12,924 bases of DNA from JAWSUT01 sp033549345 (GTDB taxonomy: Bacteria > Bacillota > Dethiobacteria > Dethiobacterales > Dethiobacteraceae): positions 1 to 12,924 of the forward strand of contig JAWSUT010000047.1 of the NCBI GenBank assembly GCA_033549345.1, written 5' to 3'. Of this stretch, positions 7,298 to 12,924 are shown in pieces (positions within the stretch are counted from its first letter, which is position 1; every line of letters begins with the position of its first letter). Made by a program: the position numbers and the translations under genes. Below the pieces are notes generated by a model. The model did not search any database. It was not told where the DNA came from and worked only from the letters and a program-made list of their open reading frames with translations.

Positions 7298-7986
7298 CGA
7301 TTACCCTCCCGCAGGCCGCTATCGTGTGTGACGCAACCATCTTCGAGAGTAATAACTCTTTCAGCCTGTTCGGCAACATTTAAGTCGTGCGTGACGAGAA
7401 TCAGTGTTACGCCCAGCTCTTTACCAACATATTTCAGGAGCGAAAGAACCTCTCTTCCCGTCTTTCCGTCCAGGTTGCCCGTCGGCTCATCGGCAAACAG
7501 AATCGAAGGCTTGTTGGCAAGAGCACGCGCAATAGCCACGCGCTGCTGCTGCCCGCCGGATAGTGCGCTTGGCAAGTGATGGAGCCGGTCTTTCATACCC
7601 AGCATTTCAATCAGCATGGCAATATAATTTTCGTCCGGTTTTTTCTTATCCAAAAGTACAGGCAGCAAAATGTTTTCATAGGCCGTTAGTTCCTGTACAA
7701 GGTTGTATGACTGAAACACAAAACCAAACCTGCGCCGGCGCAAAATAGATAACTGATTGTCGTTATAGGAAAAGAGATCTTCCCCCTGATAAAGAACCTT
7801 CCCTCCTGTGGGATATTCCAGTCCACCAAGTATGTGCAGTAAGGTTGATTTTCCTGAACCGCTAGGCCCTCTTACTGCACAGACTTCACCCTGTTCAAAA
7901 CCGATCGTGATATCACGTAAGGCATGAACGGCAGTTTCCCCGCTGGCATAGGCCTTATGTAAGTTTTGGCATTGTAAAATTTGCAT
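7294..7986 (-). CDS. ABC transporter ATP-binding protein, LolD/MacB/BceA type
   Basis: 230 residues, full length for the family, and the energy-supplying partner of the permease directly downstream. Walker A GPSGSGKST (40-48), Q-loop Gln92 in FQSYNLV, signature LSGGQ (142-146), Walker B ILFADE (162-167) followed by PTGNLD, and switch His200 in VTHD are all present, so it should hydrolyse ATP. The wording LSGGQQQRVAIARAL and DEPTGNLD is typical of the MacB/LolD/BceA branch. The start is ATG at 7986, which has a near-perfect AAGGAGGTG eight bases upstream. The open frame runs back to 8103, but that extra stretch has no ribosome site, is unlike the family and overlaps the kinase gene. The TGA overlaps the permease ATG by four bases. 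The 77-base gap to the kinase stop shows no terminator. Confidence 0.95.
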   Translation of the reverse strand: MQILQCQNLHKAYASGETAVHALRDITIGFEQGEVCAVRGPSGSGKSTLLHILGGLEYPTGGKVLYQGEDLFSYNDNQLSILRRRRFGFVFQSYNLVQELTAYENILLPVLLDKKKPDENYIAMLIEMLGMKDRLHHLPSALSGGQQQRVAIARALANKPSILFADEPTGNLDGKTGREVLSLLKYVGKELGVTLILVTHDLNVAEQAERVITLEDGCVTHDSGLREGNR

Positions 7987-8063
7987 ATGGAAACACCTCC
8001 TTACCACTATCCTATCAGCCCAGCCTTTCATTTCAGTGAAGCGTGTCTTACGTTTTTGCAAGA

Positions 8064-9044
8064 TTAACCTACTACCAAGGCCCCGTCTAATAGGGGAAAA
8101 CACATAATAACTTTTAAACCCTGCATCGTGTTTTCCGCATAAACCGTCCCGTGATGTTTCCCGACGATCGTTTTGGTAATGGCAAGTCCAATACCTACAC
8201 CCTCATTTAGTCCTGTAGGGGAAGAACGGTAAAAACGCTGAAATAATTTCGGTACTTCCTCTTCCGGCAGCCCACCGCCATTGTCCTCCACAGTTACTGA
8301 TACGGACGCATCTGCGGCTTCAAGCAAAACATGTATCGTACCATTGCTAGCAGTGTGTTCACACGCATTTTTTATAATGTTCTTAAGCGCCTCCCCCATC
8401 CAATAAGCATCAACGCGCATTGTAGCCTCGCCTGTTATAATTAAAGATTTTTCAGGAAACAGCAGCGCAAGCTCTTCCCACACCTGCCACACCAACTGAG
8501 AGAAATCGCAAGGTGTAAATTGCATCTCATATGCGTCCGCCCGCAGCTTTTCCAGGCGAAGCAGCGAATATATTAAATACTCCATTCGTTCAATCAGCAC
8601 AAATTTCTTCTGGTTATTTTCACTATGATTGTCTTTGTTATCCATCTCATGGTAGAGTTTTAACGCTGCAAGCGGGGTTTTTAACTGATGTGAAACATCA
8701 GTGATAAAGTCAACGTTTTTTTTATTTTCTTTTTGCGCTTTGCCCTGCTCAAGCAGCAGCCTGTTTTCCAGCTCGACCACTGCGTTTTCCAGTAATGCAA
8801 ACATGTCATCGTTAACACTAAACCTGGGTGTTTTTTCTCTACCTTCAAGAAAGTCCATAATTTGACTATGCAGTTGGACTATATTTTTCTCTTGCCGCTT
8901 CCACACAAAAAAACATATTATAATTTCCATAATACCTGCACCAAGCACGGCCAAACCAATCCCTCTGGTTATTCCCACACCATAGAGTAACAAATATGAA
9001 CCTAAAGCTGCCACGGTTCCCGAAAATAAGGTAATGAGCTTCAT
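8064..9044 (-). CDS. Sensor histidine kinase, intramembrane-sensing (BceS-like) type
   Basis: 326 residues. Two N-terminal membrane helices (about 5-22 and 29-48) are joined by only a few residues, so there is no outer sensor domain. This is the plan of intramembrane-sensing kinases such as BceS, which take their signal from a partner ABC transporter. The dimerisation/phosphoacceptor segment FITDVSHQLKTPLAAL holds His119. The ATPase domain shows the N box NIIKNACEH (222-230), G1 DNGGG (254-258), F box LFQRFYRSS and G2 GVGIGLAIT (282-290), all intact. The chosen ATG at 9044 overlaps the regulator stop as ATGA, with GGGAGGA six bases upstream; an in-frame ATG at 9059 has no good site. It should phosphorylate the response regulator encoded just before it. 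That the adjacent transporter gives the signal is inference from family and operon. Confidence 0.93.
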   Translation of the reverse strand: MKLITLFSGTVAALGSYLLLYGVGITRGIGLAVLGAGIMEIIICFFVWKRQEKNIVQLHSQIMDFLEGREKTPRFSVNDDMFALLENAVVELENRLLLEQGKAQKENKKNVDFITDVSHQLKTPLAALKLYHEMDNKDNHSENNQKKFVLIERMEYLIYSLLRLEKLRADAYEMQFTPCDFSQLVWQVWEELALLFPEKSLIITGEATMRVDAYWMGEALKNIIKNACEHTASNGTIHVLLEAADASVSVTVEDNGGGLPEEEVPKLFQRFYRSSPTGLNEGVGIGLAITKTIVGKHHGTVYAENTMQGLKVIMCFPLLDGALVVG

Positions 9045-9703
9045 ACTTTGTCCTCCCACTGGTAACCAACACCACGAATTGTCCGGATCCGGTTCCCGCC
9101 GATTTTTTCACGCAAGCGGCTGATATGAACAGAAAGCGTGTTATCATCAATGTATACCCCGCCATCGTCCCAGATGGTTTGCAACAAAATTTTTCTTGTC
9201 AGTACCTTCCCTGCATTACGGATCAATGCAGACAAAAGCTGGAATTCTGTCGGAGTTAAAAATATTTGCTCTCCATTATAAAACGCGTTCATTTTCTGCA
9301 AATCAATTTGTAGACCGTCATTGTTATAGGCAAGCGGTTGATTTCTCCTGAGCAAAGCACGAATGCGTGAAAGCAGCTCCAACATACGAAAAGGCTTGGT
9401 TACATAATCATCACCCCCGGCATCCAGACCCCGTACAACTTGAATTTCTTCATCTCTGGCGGTTAAAAAGAGAATCGGGGTAACTTGTCCCGCACTGCGC
9501 CAGGAAGCACAGAGTTCCAGCCCAATACCATCTGGCAGCATAATGTCTAAAATGATCAGGGAATAGGTATTTTTCTCTGCCAGTAAAGATGCTTCCCTGT
9601 ATGTGCCGGCACAATCAACCAAGTAACCTTCTCGTCTAAGCAACTCGCAAAGGCCATCCTGTAAAAATAAATCATCCTCAACAATAAGTATTTTGGTCCC
9701 CAC
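9041..9703 (-). CDS. OmpR/PhoB-family response regulator
   Basis: 220 residues, two domains. The receiver domain (1-about 118) has the acidic pair Asp10/Asp11, phosphoacceptor Asp53 in ILDIMLPDG, Thr81 and Lys103 in TKPF. The winged-helix DNA-binding domain (about 125-216) has LTPTEFQLLSALIRN, the segment DDNTLSVHISRLREKI with the recognition helix, and the closing IRGVGYQW. The start is GTG at 9703: GTG-GGG-ACC gives MGTKILIVEDD, the right length for the family. Its ribosome site is weak (AGGGG, eight bases upstream). It is the first gene of the five-gene operon and overlaps the kinase by four bases. It probably activates its own operon through the palindromes at 9765-9793. Confidence 0.95.
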   Translation of the reverse strand: MGTKILIVEDDLFLQDGLCELLRREGYLVDCAGTYREASLLAEKNTYSLIILDIMLPDGIGLELCASWRSAGQVTPILFLTARDEEIQVVRGLDAGGDDYVTKPFRMLELLSRIRALLRRNQPLAYNNDGLQIDLQKMNAFYNGEQIFLTPTEFQLLSALIRNAGKVLTRKILLQTIWDDGGVYIDDNTLSVHISRLREKIGGNRIRTIRGVGYQWEDKV

Positions 9704-9736
9704 AGCAGCAACCCCTACTATCCAGAATTTACTACC

Positions 9737-9765
9737 AGTATATCACAGCAAACCGCTCTGGGAGT
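9737..9765 (-). promoter_or_regulatory. Promoter of the response-regulator operon
   Basis: On the minus strand TGATATACT (9745 down to 9737) is an extended -10 with TG before TATACT. No good -35 is found at 16-18 bases (ACTCCC lies there), which fits an activator-dependent promoter. Transcription would start near 9730, about 27 bases before the GTG. Confidence 0.5.
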
Positions 9766-9793
9766 ACGACTCGTATACTTACAATTTTGTAAG
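9765..9793. promoter_or_regulatory. Paired palindromes, likely regulator binding sites
   Basis: CTTACAATTTTGTAAG (9778-9793) is a perfect dyad with seven-base arms, and TACGACTCGTA (9765-9775) is a perfect dyad with five-base arms. Their centres lie about 55 and 40 bases upstream of the predicted start of the operon transcript, overlapping and preceding the missing -35. This is the expected place for an activating OmpR-type regulator. Binding by the regulator encoded here is inference. Confidence 0.5.
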
Positions 9794-9936
9794 AAAGTAA
9801 TGAACATAGCCTAACAATGATACCAGACAAGAGAACTTACTCATGTTCATACTGCATACTCAGTTGTAATCACTTTAGCAGCAACAATTTCTCCATTGCC
9901 GGAAAATCCCATAAACCCTTATTTTATCGGCAGGTA

Positions 9937-9965
9937 TTGCAAATTCATTGGTGGTGTGTTACAAT
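9937..9965 (+). promoter_or_regulatory. Promoter of tRNA-Pro
   Basis: TTGCAA (9937-9942), a 17-base spacer and TACAAT (9960-9965), with the tRNA starting 12 bases later. Both tRNA-like copies keep this arrangement. Confidence 0.8.
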
Positions 9966-9976
9966 AAAGTTCGCGT

Positions 9977-10053
9977 CGGGGCGTAGCGCAGTTTGGTAGC
10001 GCGCTTGGTTCGGGACCAAGAGGCCGCAGGTTCAAATCCTGTCGCTCCGACCA
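9977..10053 (+). tRNA. tRNA-Pro, anticodon CGG
   Basis: A complete 77-base cloverleaf. The acceptor strands CGGGGCG and CGCTCCG pair over seven bases with one G-T, followed by discriminator A and encoded CCA (10051-10053). The D stem is GCGC/GCGC with the loop GG. The anticodon stem is CTTGG/CCAAG around TTCGGGA, giving anticodon CGG for codon CCG. The T arm contains GGTTCAAATCC. Its first 39 bases recur at 469 and 2942. A recombinase relic lies about 75 bases downstream, so the gene is probably an integration site. Confidence 0.97.
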
Positions 10054-10069
10054 GCTAAGAATAAAGTAA

Positions 10070-10098
10070 CCACGGGCTTTGACGCCCGTGGCTTTTTT
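10070..10098 (+). terminator. Intrinsic terminator of tRNA-Pro
   Basis: CCACGGGC (10070-10077) pairs perfectly with GCCCGTGG (10084-10091) around six bases, followed by C and six T. It is unrelated in sequence to the terminators of the two tRNA-like copies. Confidence 0.9.
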
Positions 10099-10114
10099 GT
10101 ATCTACATAAGGGC

Positions 10115-10135
10115 ATCTCACGGTTTATCTCACGG
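10115..10135. repeat. Nine-base direct repeats, possible integrase arm sites
   Basis: ATCTCACGG occurs at 10115-10123 and 10127-10135, exactly 12 bases apart, and the second covers the stop codon of the recombinase gene. Short direct repeats between a tRNA and an integrase gene are typical of arm-type binding sites of tyrosine recombinases. The assignment is inference. Confidence 0.4.
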
Positions 10136-10924
10136 ATCGATTTTTTTGCTTTGAATTCCGTCACGATATGCTTCAATTTTGTCCATTGCCTCCCTTTTGG
10201 AGTTTTCAAAGAGATGGGCATATGTTTTTAGTGTAAACATTTTTGAATGATGTCCTAAGATCACCGAGAGCTCCGCTACATTAACACCAGCTCGGATTGC
10301 GTAACTTGCAAATGTGTGTCTGACAGAATGAAGCCCTCTACCTACCCACTTAACAGGCTTATCTTCTTTAATTTCCTTATGGTCAAGTTCATGCATGGCT
10401 TCCCGCATCCATTCTGTTACCCGATTTGGATCAATCCGTTCGAAGATTTCATTGACGATTACATAATCCCATTCATTGAGATTTCCATCTAATTTGGCCT
10501 TCCCGTTTTGCTGTGCACTGTAATGCTTTTCAAGGATACCATGGAGATATCTTGTCATGGGAATCTTCCTAATTCCCTTCTTAGATTTTGGCTTTTTCAC
10601 AGCGAAGCTTTTGTTGTGTTTGTACAATTGTTGTTCGACAAAAATCTCTCCATCTTGAAAAATGATATGTTTCCATTGTAGACCTAGAACTTCGCTGCGT
10701 CGCATACCAGTTTCTTTTATGATCGTGATTATCAGCCAAAGGAGATATTGTGTTTTGACTGATTCAAGTAATTCTTGCATTTCATCATCTTGAAAGACTC
10801 GCGGATCTTCTCTGTCCGGTTTTTTTTGCAAATCGAGCTTTTCCAAACAATCTTCGTAATGCTTGATGTCACTACCATTTATGAAATCCCTTGTAGCTGC
10901 ATAACGTAAAAGACGTCCTAACAA
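10130..10924 (-). pseudogene. Tyrosine recombinase/integrase, N-terminally truncated
   Basis: The readable frame from TTG at 10924 gives 264 residues, essentially the catalytic domain plus the last helix of the core-binding domain (LLRYAATRDFI). Catalytic residues are in place: Arg75 (TGMRRSEVLGL), a basic beta-hairpin near 110-117 for the Lys, His199 and Arg202 (LHSVRHTFA), His225 (LGHHS) and the nucleophile Tyr235 (KTYAHLF). Relatives of phage/ICE type have about 370-400 residues, so an arm-binding domain and most of the core-binding domain are missing. No ribosome site precedes the TTG; the frame opens just downstream of a terminator hairpin (10951-10981), and nothing integrase-like is seen upstream. 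It ends 77 bases from the tRNA-Pro and points at it, the usual place for the integrase of a tRNA-inserted element. It is a relic rather than an active enzyme; loss of the 5' part by deletion is the simplest account. Confidence 0.85.
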
Positions 10925-10950
10925 TGCAAAACAAATAAAAAAACAGGAAT

Positions 10951-10981
10951 AAAAAAGGCGGTTTTTCTAAACCACCCTTTT
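10951..10981 (-). terminator. Intrinsic terminator upstream of the integrase relic
   Basis: GGTTT (10960-10964) pairs with AAACC (10969-10973), extended past one mismatch by two more G-C pairs and A/T flanks. On the minus strand six T follow; on the plus strand four T follow, so it may be bidirectional. It directly follows the stop of a small minus-strand frame at 10980-11060 and blocks transcription into the integrase relic. Confidence 0.55.
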
Positions 10982-11060
10982 AAATATTTTCCAGTATACA
11001 ATTTAATTGTGTTTTTAGTTTTGAAATGTCACTTATCAATGTAACCCATACATCACCCAT
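10980..11060 (-). CDS. Possible small protein or gene tail, unknown function
   Basis: ATG at 11060 opens 26 codons (MGDVWVTLISDISKLKTQLN and six more residues), with a coiled-coil-like end. The stop overlaps the start of a terminator hairpin, which suggests a true gene end. A neighbouring frame just upstream (NNRDGQIIKK) joins it through a run of seven A, so this may be the last part of a frameshifted gene. No ribosome site is clear. A 40-codon plus-strand frame at 11026-11148 overlaps it and cannot be excluded. The rest of the gap 10925-11200 is AT-rich with nothing else recognisable. Low confidence. Confidence 0.25.
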   Translation of the reverse strand: MGDVWVTLISDISKLKTQLNCILENI

Positions 11061-11200
11061 TGAAGAATTTTTTTATTATTTGGCCGTCTCTATTATTCAT
11101 ATTACGACTGCGGTAGAAACAGGATTACAAAAGCAAGCTTTAGATTAATTGGACAGTCTTTAAAAAAACTCTTAATTTAATCGTTCAGAAAAAAATGTTA

Positions 11201-11547
11201 TTACCTCCTGGTTTCCTCAAGAAGGAGTCGGACTGCTTCTAACGCCGCCTGATGGGTTAGGATATATTCCTTCTGTTTTCTCAGCACTTCTTCTCTCAGG
11301 TCAGCTATATTCCAGTAGGCTTGCTGTGCTGTGCTGAGAGAGGCTTCCGGCATGTTCCCTTCGTAATTATGCCTGGCGTCTTCCACGTGTCTGCGAACGG
11401 CATTCAGCTTGCCGGGAGCGAAACGGCTGTGGGGAAGCTTGTCTTGTCCGTCTCTGCAAGAATCTCTGTAAGGTCAGCAAAAAACTGGTGGGCCGTCTCT
11501 TTTTTCTGCCTGGCTTCGGCTAAAATCGCCTCGATCTGCCCTTTCAT
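11201..11547 (-). pseudogene. Frameshifted gene for a helical protein of unknown function
   Basis: Two minus-strand frames join into one sensible product. ATG at 11547 gives MKGQIEAILAEARQKK and continues to LAETDK; the frame then breaks. The next frame gives LPHSRFAPGKLNAV and continues through VEDARHNYEG and AYWNIADLREEVL to the TAA at 11201. The break falls in a tandem duplication of five bases, CTTGT at 11438-11442 and 11443-11447 on the plus strand. Removing one copy restores a single frame of 113 codons; as it stands the first frame stops about ten codons later. The product is charged and helical, without signal peptide or membrane segment. I do not recognise the family. It follows the WD40/TPR gene in the same direction after 88 bases, so it may share its transcript. 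The ATG has no strong ribosome site, so the true start may differ. Confidence 0.6.
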
Positions 11548-11635
11548 GTCCTTTGATGTTAAGCCCTGCGTGTGTGCCGGTTACATAGCAAGCCGGGGTG
11601 GTTAAGCAGTTCTTCACTATGACAGCACACTTCCG

Positions 11636-12924
11636 CTAATTCTTCAGCTCCCTGGCTTTTTTAAGATCTTTTTCTGCCTCTGTTATCCAACCTTTTCCAG
11701 CATAGGCAGCGCCGCGAATGTGGTAAGCATTAGCATTTTCCGGGTTGAGCCGGATCACTGCCGTATAATCCGCTATCGCACGATCATAGTCGCCTTTACA
11801 AAAATATGCAACACCGCGATTGTTGTAAGCATTAACATAATCCGGGTTGAGCCGGATCGCTGCCGTAAAATCTTCTATCGCATGGTCATAGTCGCCTTTA
11901 GAAAAATATGCATTGCCGCGAGTGTAGTATGCATCAGCATCATCCGGGTTGAGCCGGATCGCTGCCGTAGAATCTCCTATCGCCCGGTCATAGTCACCTT
12001 TAGAAAAATATACATTGCCGCGCAAACCGTAAGCATTAGCATCATCCGGGTTGAGCCGGATCGCTGCCGTAGAATCCGCTATCGCCCGGTCATAGTCGCC
12101 TTTACAAAAATATGCAACACCGCGATTGTTGTAAGCATTAACATAATCCGGGTTGAGCCGGATCGCTGCCGTAAAATCTTCTATCGCATGGTCATAGTCG
12201 CCTTTAGAAAAATATGCATTGCCGCGAGTGTAGTATGCATCAGCATCATCCGGGTTGAGCCGGATCGCTGCCGTATAATCCGCTATCGCCCGGTCATAGT
12301 CGCCTTTACAAAAATATGCCTCGCCGCGATTGTAGTAAGCATTAGCATCATCCAGGTTGAGCCGGATCACTGCCGTATAATCCGCTATCGCACGGTCATA
12401 GTCGCCTTTAGAAAAATATGCATTGCCGCGAGTGTAGTATGCATCAGCATCATCCGGGTTGAGCTGGATCGCTGCCGTGTAATCCGCTATCGCCCGGTCA
12501 TAGTCGCCTTTTTCGGCATAATCATCTCCGCGCCTGCGATAAGCTTCAGCCTGCTCACTTTTCGGCTCTGCCGCTAATTCCTTCTGTTTTCTTTCTAAGG
12601 ATTCCTTTTCTCCCTGAATCCTTTCCTTTTCCGCTTCTGATTCTTTTTGACTTTTTATGGCCTCGGTCCACTCGTTCCAATTCCTTCTTGCGATGCTCAC
12701 CCTCTGGATGTATTCCGTCCTTACATTTTCCGGTATTTCCCAGAGCCGCACCGTTTTATCCTTGCTACCCGAGGCCAGCAGGGTGCCGTCGAGGGAGAAG
12801 GCTACCAAACACACCGATTTTCCGTGGCCGGACAGCACCTGCAGCTCCCGGCCGGTGGAGACGTCCCAGAGCCGTACCGTGTTATCATCGCTACCCGTGG
12901 CCAGCAGGGTGCCGTCGGGGGAGA
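11636..12924 (-). CDS. WD40-coiled coil-TPR protein (5' end outside the window)
   Basis: The frame runs off the right edge, so the N-terminus is missing; 428 residues are visible. It begins in WD40 repeats: SPDGTLLATGS with TVRLWDV, then SLDGTLLASGS with TVRLWEI. A charged coiled coil follows (KSQKESEAEKERIQ and onward), then nine TPR units of 34 residues (plus strand 11639-12550), the last one diverged. The TPR consensus is NAYYNRG-AYFCKGDYDRAI followed by a DYTAAIRLNPDD ending. Both repeat types form protein-binding surfaces; no enzymatic motif is visible in the part shown. WD40/TPR fusions in bacteria are often scaffold or signalling proteins, sometimes attached to kinase, protease or NTPase domains at the N-terminus; what stands there is outside the window. 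A GTG at 12838 lies inside a WD40 repeat and is not a start. Confidence 0.9.
   Translation of the reverse strand, partial: SPDGTLLATGSDDNTVRLWDVSTGRELQVLSGHGKSVCLVAFSLDGTLLASGSKDKTVRLWEIPENVRTEYIQRVSIARRNWNEWTEAIKSQKESEAEKERIQGEKESLERKQKELAAEPKSEQAEAYRRRGDDYAEKGDYDRAIADYTAAIQLNPDDADAYYTRGNAYFSKGDYDRAIADYTAVIRLNLDDANAYYNRGEAYFCKGDYDRAIADYTAAIRLNPDDADAYYTRGNAYFSKGDYDHAIEDFTAAIRLNPDYVNAYNNRGVAYFCKGDYDRAIADSTAAIRLNPDDANAYGLRGNVYFSKGDYDRAIGDSTAAIRLNPDDADAYYTRGNAYFSKGDYDHAIEDFTAAIRLNPDYVNAYNNRGVAYFCKGDYDRAIADYTAVIRLNPENANAYHIRGAAYAGKGWITEAEKDLKKARELKN
11784..12275. repeat. Near-identical direct repeats within the TPR region
   Basis: 11784-11969 and 12090-12275 are 186-base blocks that I read as identical, offset by 306 bases or exactly three TPR units. 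They encode parts of units 4-5 and 7-8. A shorter block around 12396-12469 repeats part of the same sequence in unit 2. Silent positions are identical too, so the similarity is recent duplication or gene conversion, not only protein selection. Confidence 0.85.

Noticed and set aside
7987..8103. Longer N-terminus for the ABC ATPase
   Set aside because: The ATG at 7986 has AAGGAGGTG and matches the family N-terminus; the extension overlaps the kinase and has neither.
9919..10221. 100-codon minus-strand frame containing QDLNLRPLGPEPSALPNCAT
   Set aside because: It is the antisense of the tRNA-Pro and the integrase end; this peptide is a familiar false protein from antisense tRNA sequence.
11639..12550. 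CRISPR-like regular repeats
   Set aside because: The 102-base period is in frame, without spacers, and encodes TPR units.
11720..12577. 285-codon plus-strand frame opposite the TPR gene
   Set aside because: A shadow kept open by the 102-base periodicity of the TPR coding strand; the minus-strand product has clear WD40 and TPR repeats.

Overview
The window reads as an accessory region in the chromosome of a spore-forming, Gram-positive-type bacterium, probably of the Clostridia/Peptococcaceae kind. This is inference. The supports are a Ger(x)C spore-germination gene remnant at the left end, strong AGGAGG-type ribosome binding sites, genomically encoded CCA on the tRNA, and a BceS-like sensor kinase. 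No species can be named from sequence alone.

Layout. (1) 36-377: C-terminal remnant of a germinant-receptor lipoprotein gene. (2) 429-632: promoter, 5' half of a proline tRNA, then an intrinsic terminator (tRNA-like copy 1). (3) 828-2666 (+): a Uup-type ABC-F ATPase. (4) 2683-2786: a decayed fragment of a second copy of the membrane-protein gene that lies intact at 3143-4498. (5) 2902-3107: tRNA-like copy 2, built like copy 1. (6) 9703-3143 (-): a tight five-gene operon of response regulator, intramembrane-type histidine kinase, ABC ATPase, large FtsX-type permease, and an anchored Ig-like exported protein. (7) 9937-10098: the intact tRNA-Pro(CGG) with its own promoter and terminator (copy 3). 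(8) 10130-10924 (-): an N-terminally truncated tyrosine recombinase pointing at the tRNA. (9) 10980-11547: a possible small ORF and a frameshifted helical-protein gene. (10) 11636 to the right edge (-): a WD40/coiled-coil/TPR protein with nine TPRs, cut by the window.

How it fits together. The three direct-orientation copies of the tRNA promoter plus 5' half delimit two modules. Copies 1 and 2 leave the tRNA sequence at exactly the same base in the anticodon loop, and they share a different 3' side. That is what serial site-specific insertion into the tRNA-Pro anticodon loop would leave, if the elements carry a replacement 5' half and promoter. The first module now holds the ABC-F gene and a scrap of an older operon copy; the second holds the intact sensing/efflux operon. 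An alternative reading is that copies 1 and 2 are short tRNA-derived RNA genes. The five-gene operon resembles systems that sense and remove membrane-active compounds, but its substrate cannot be read from the sequence.
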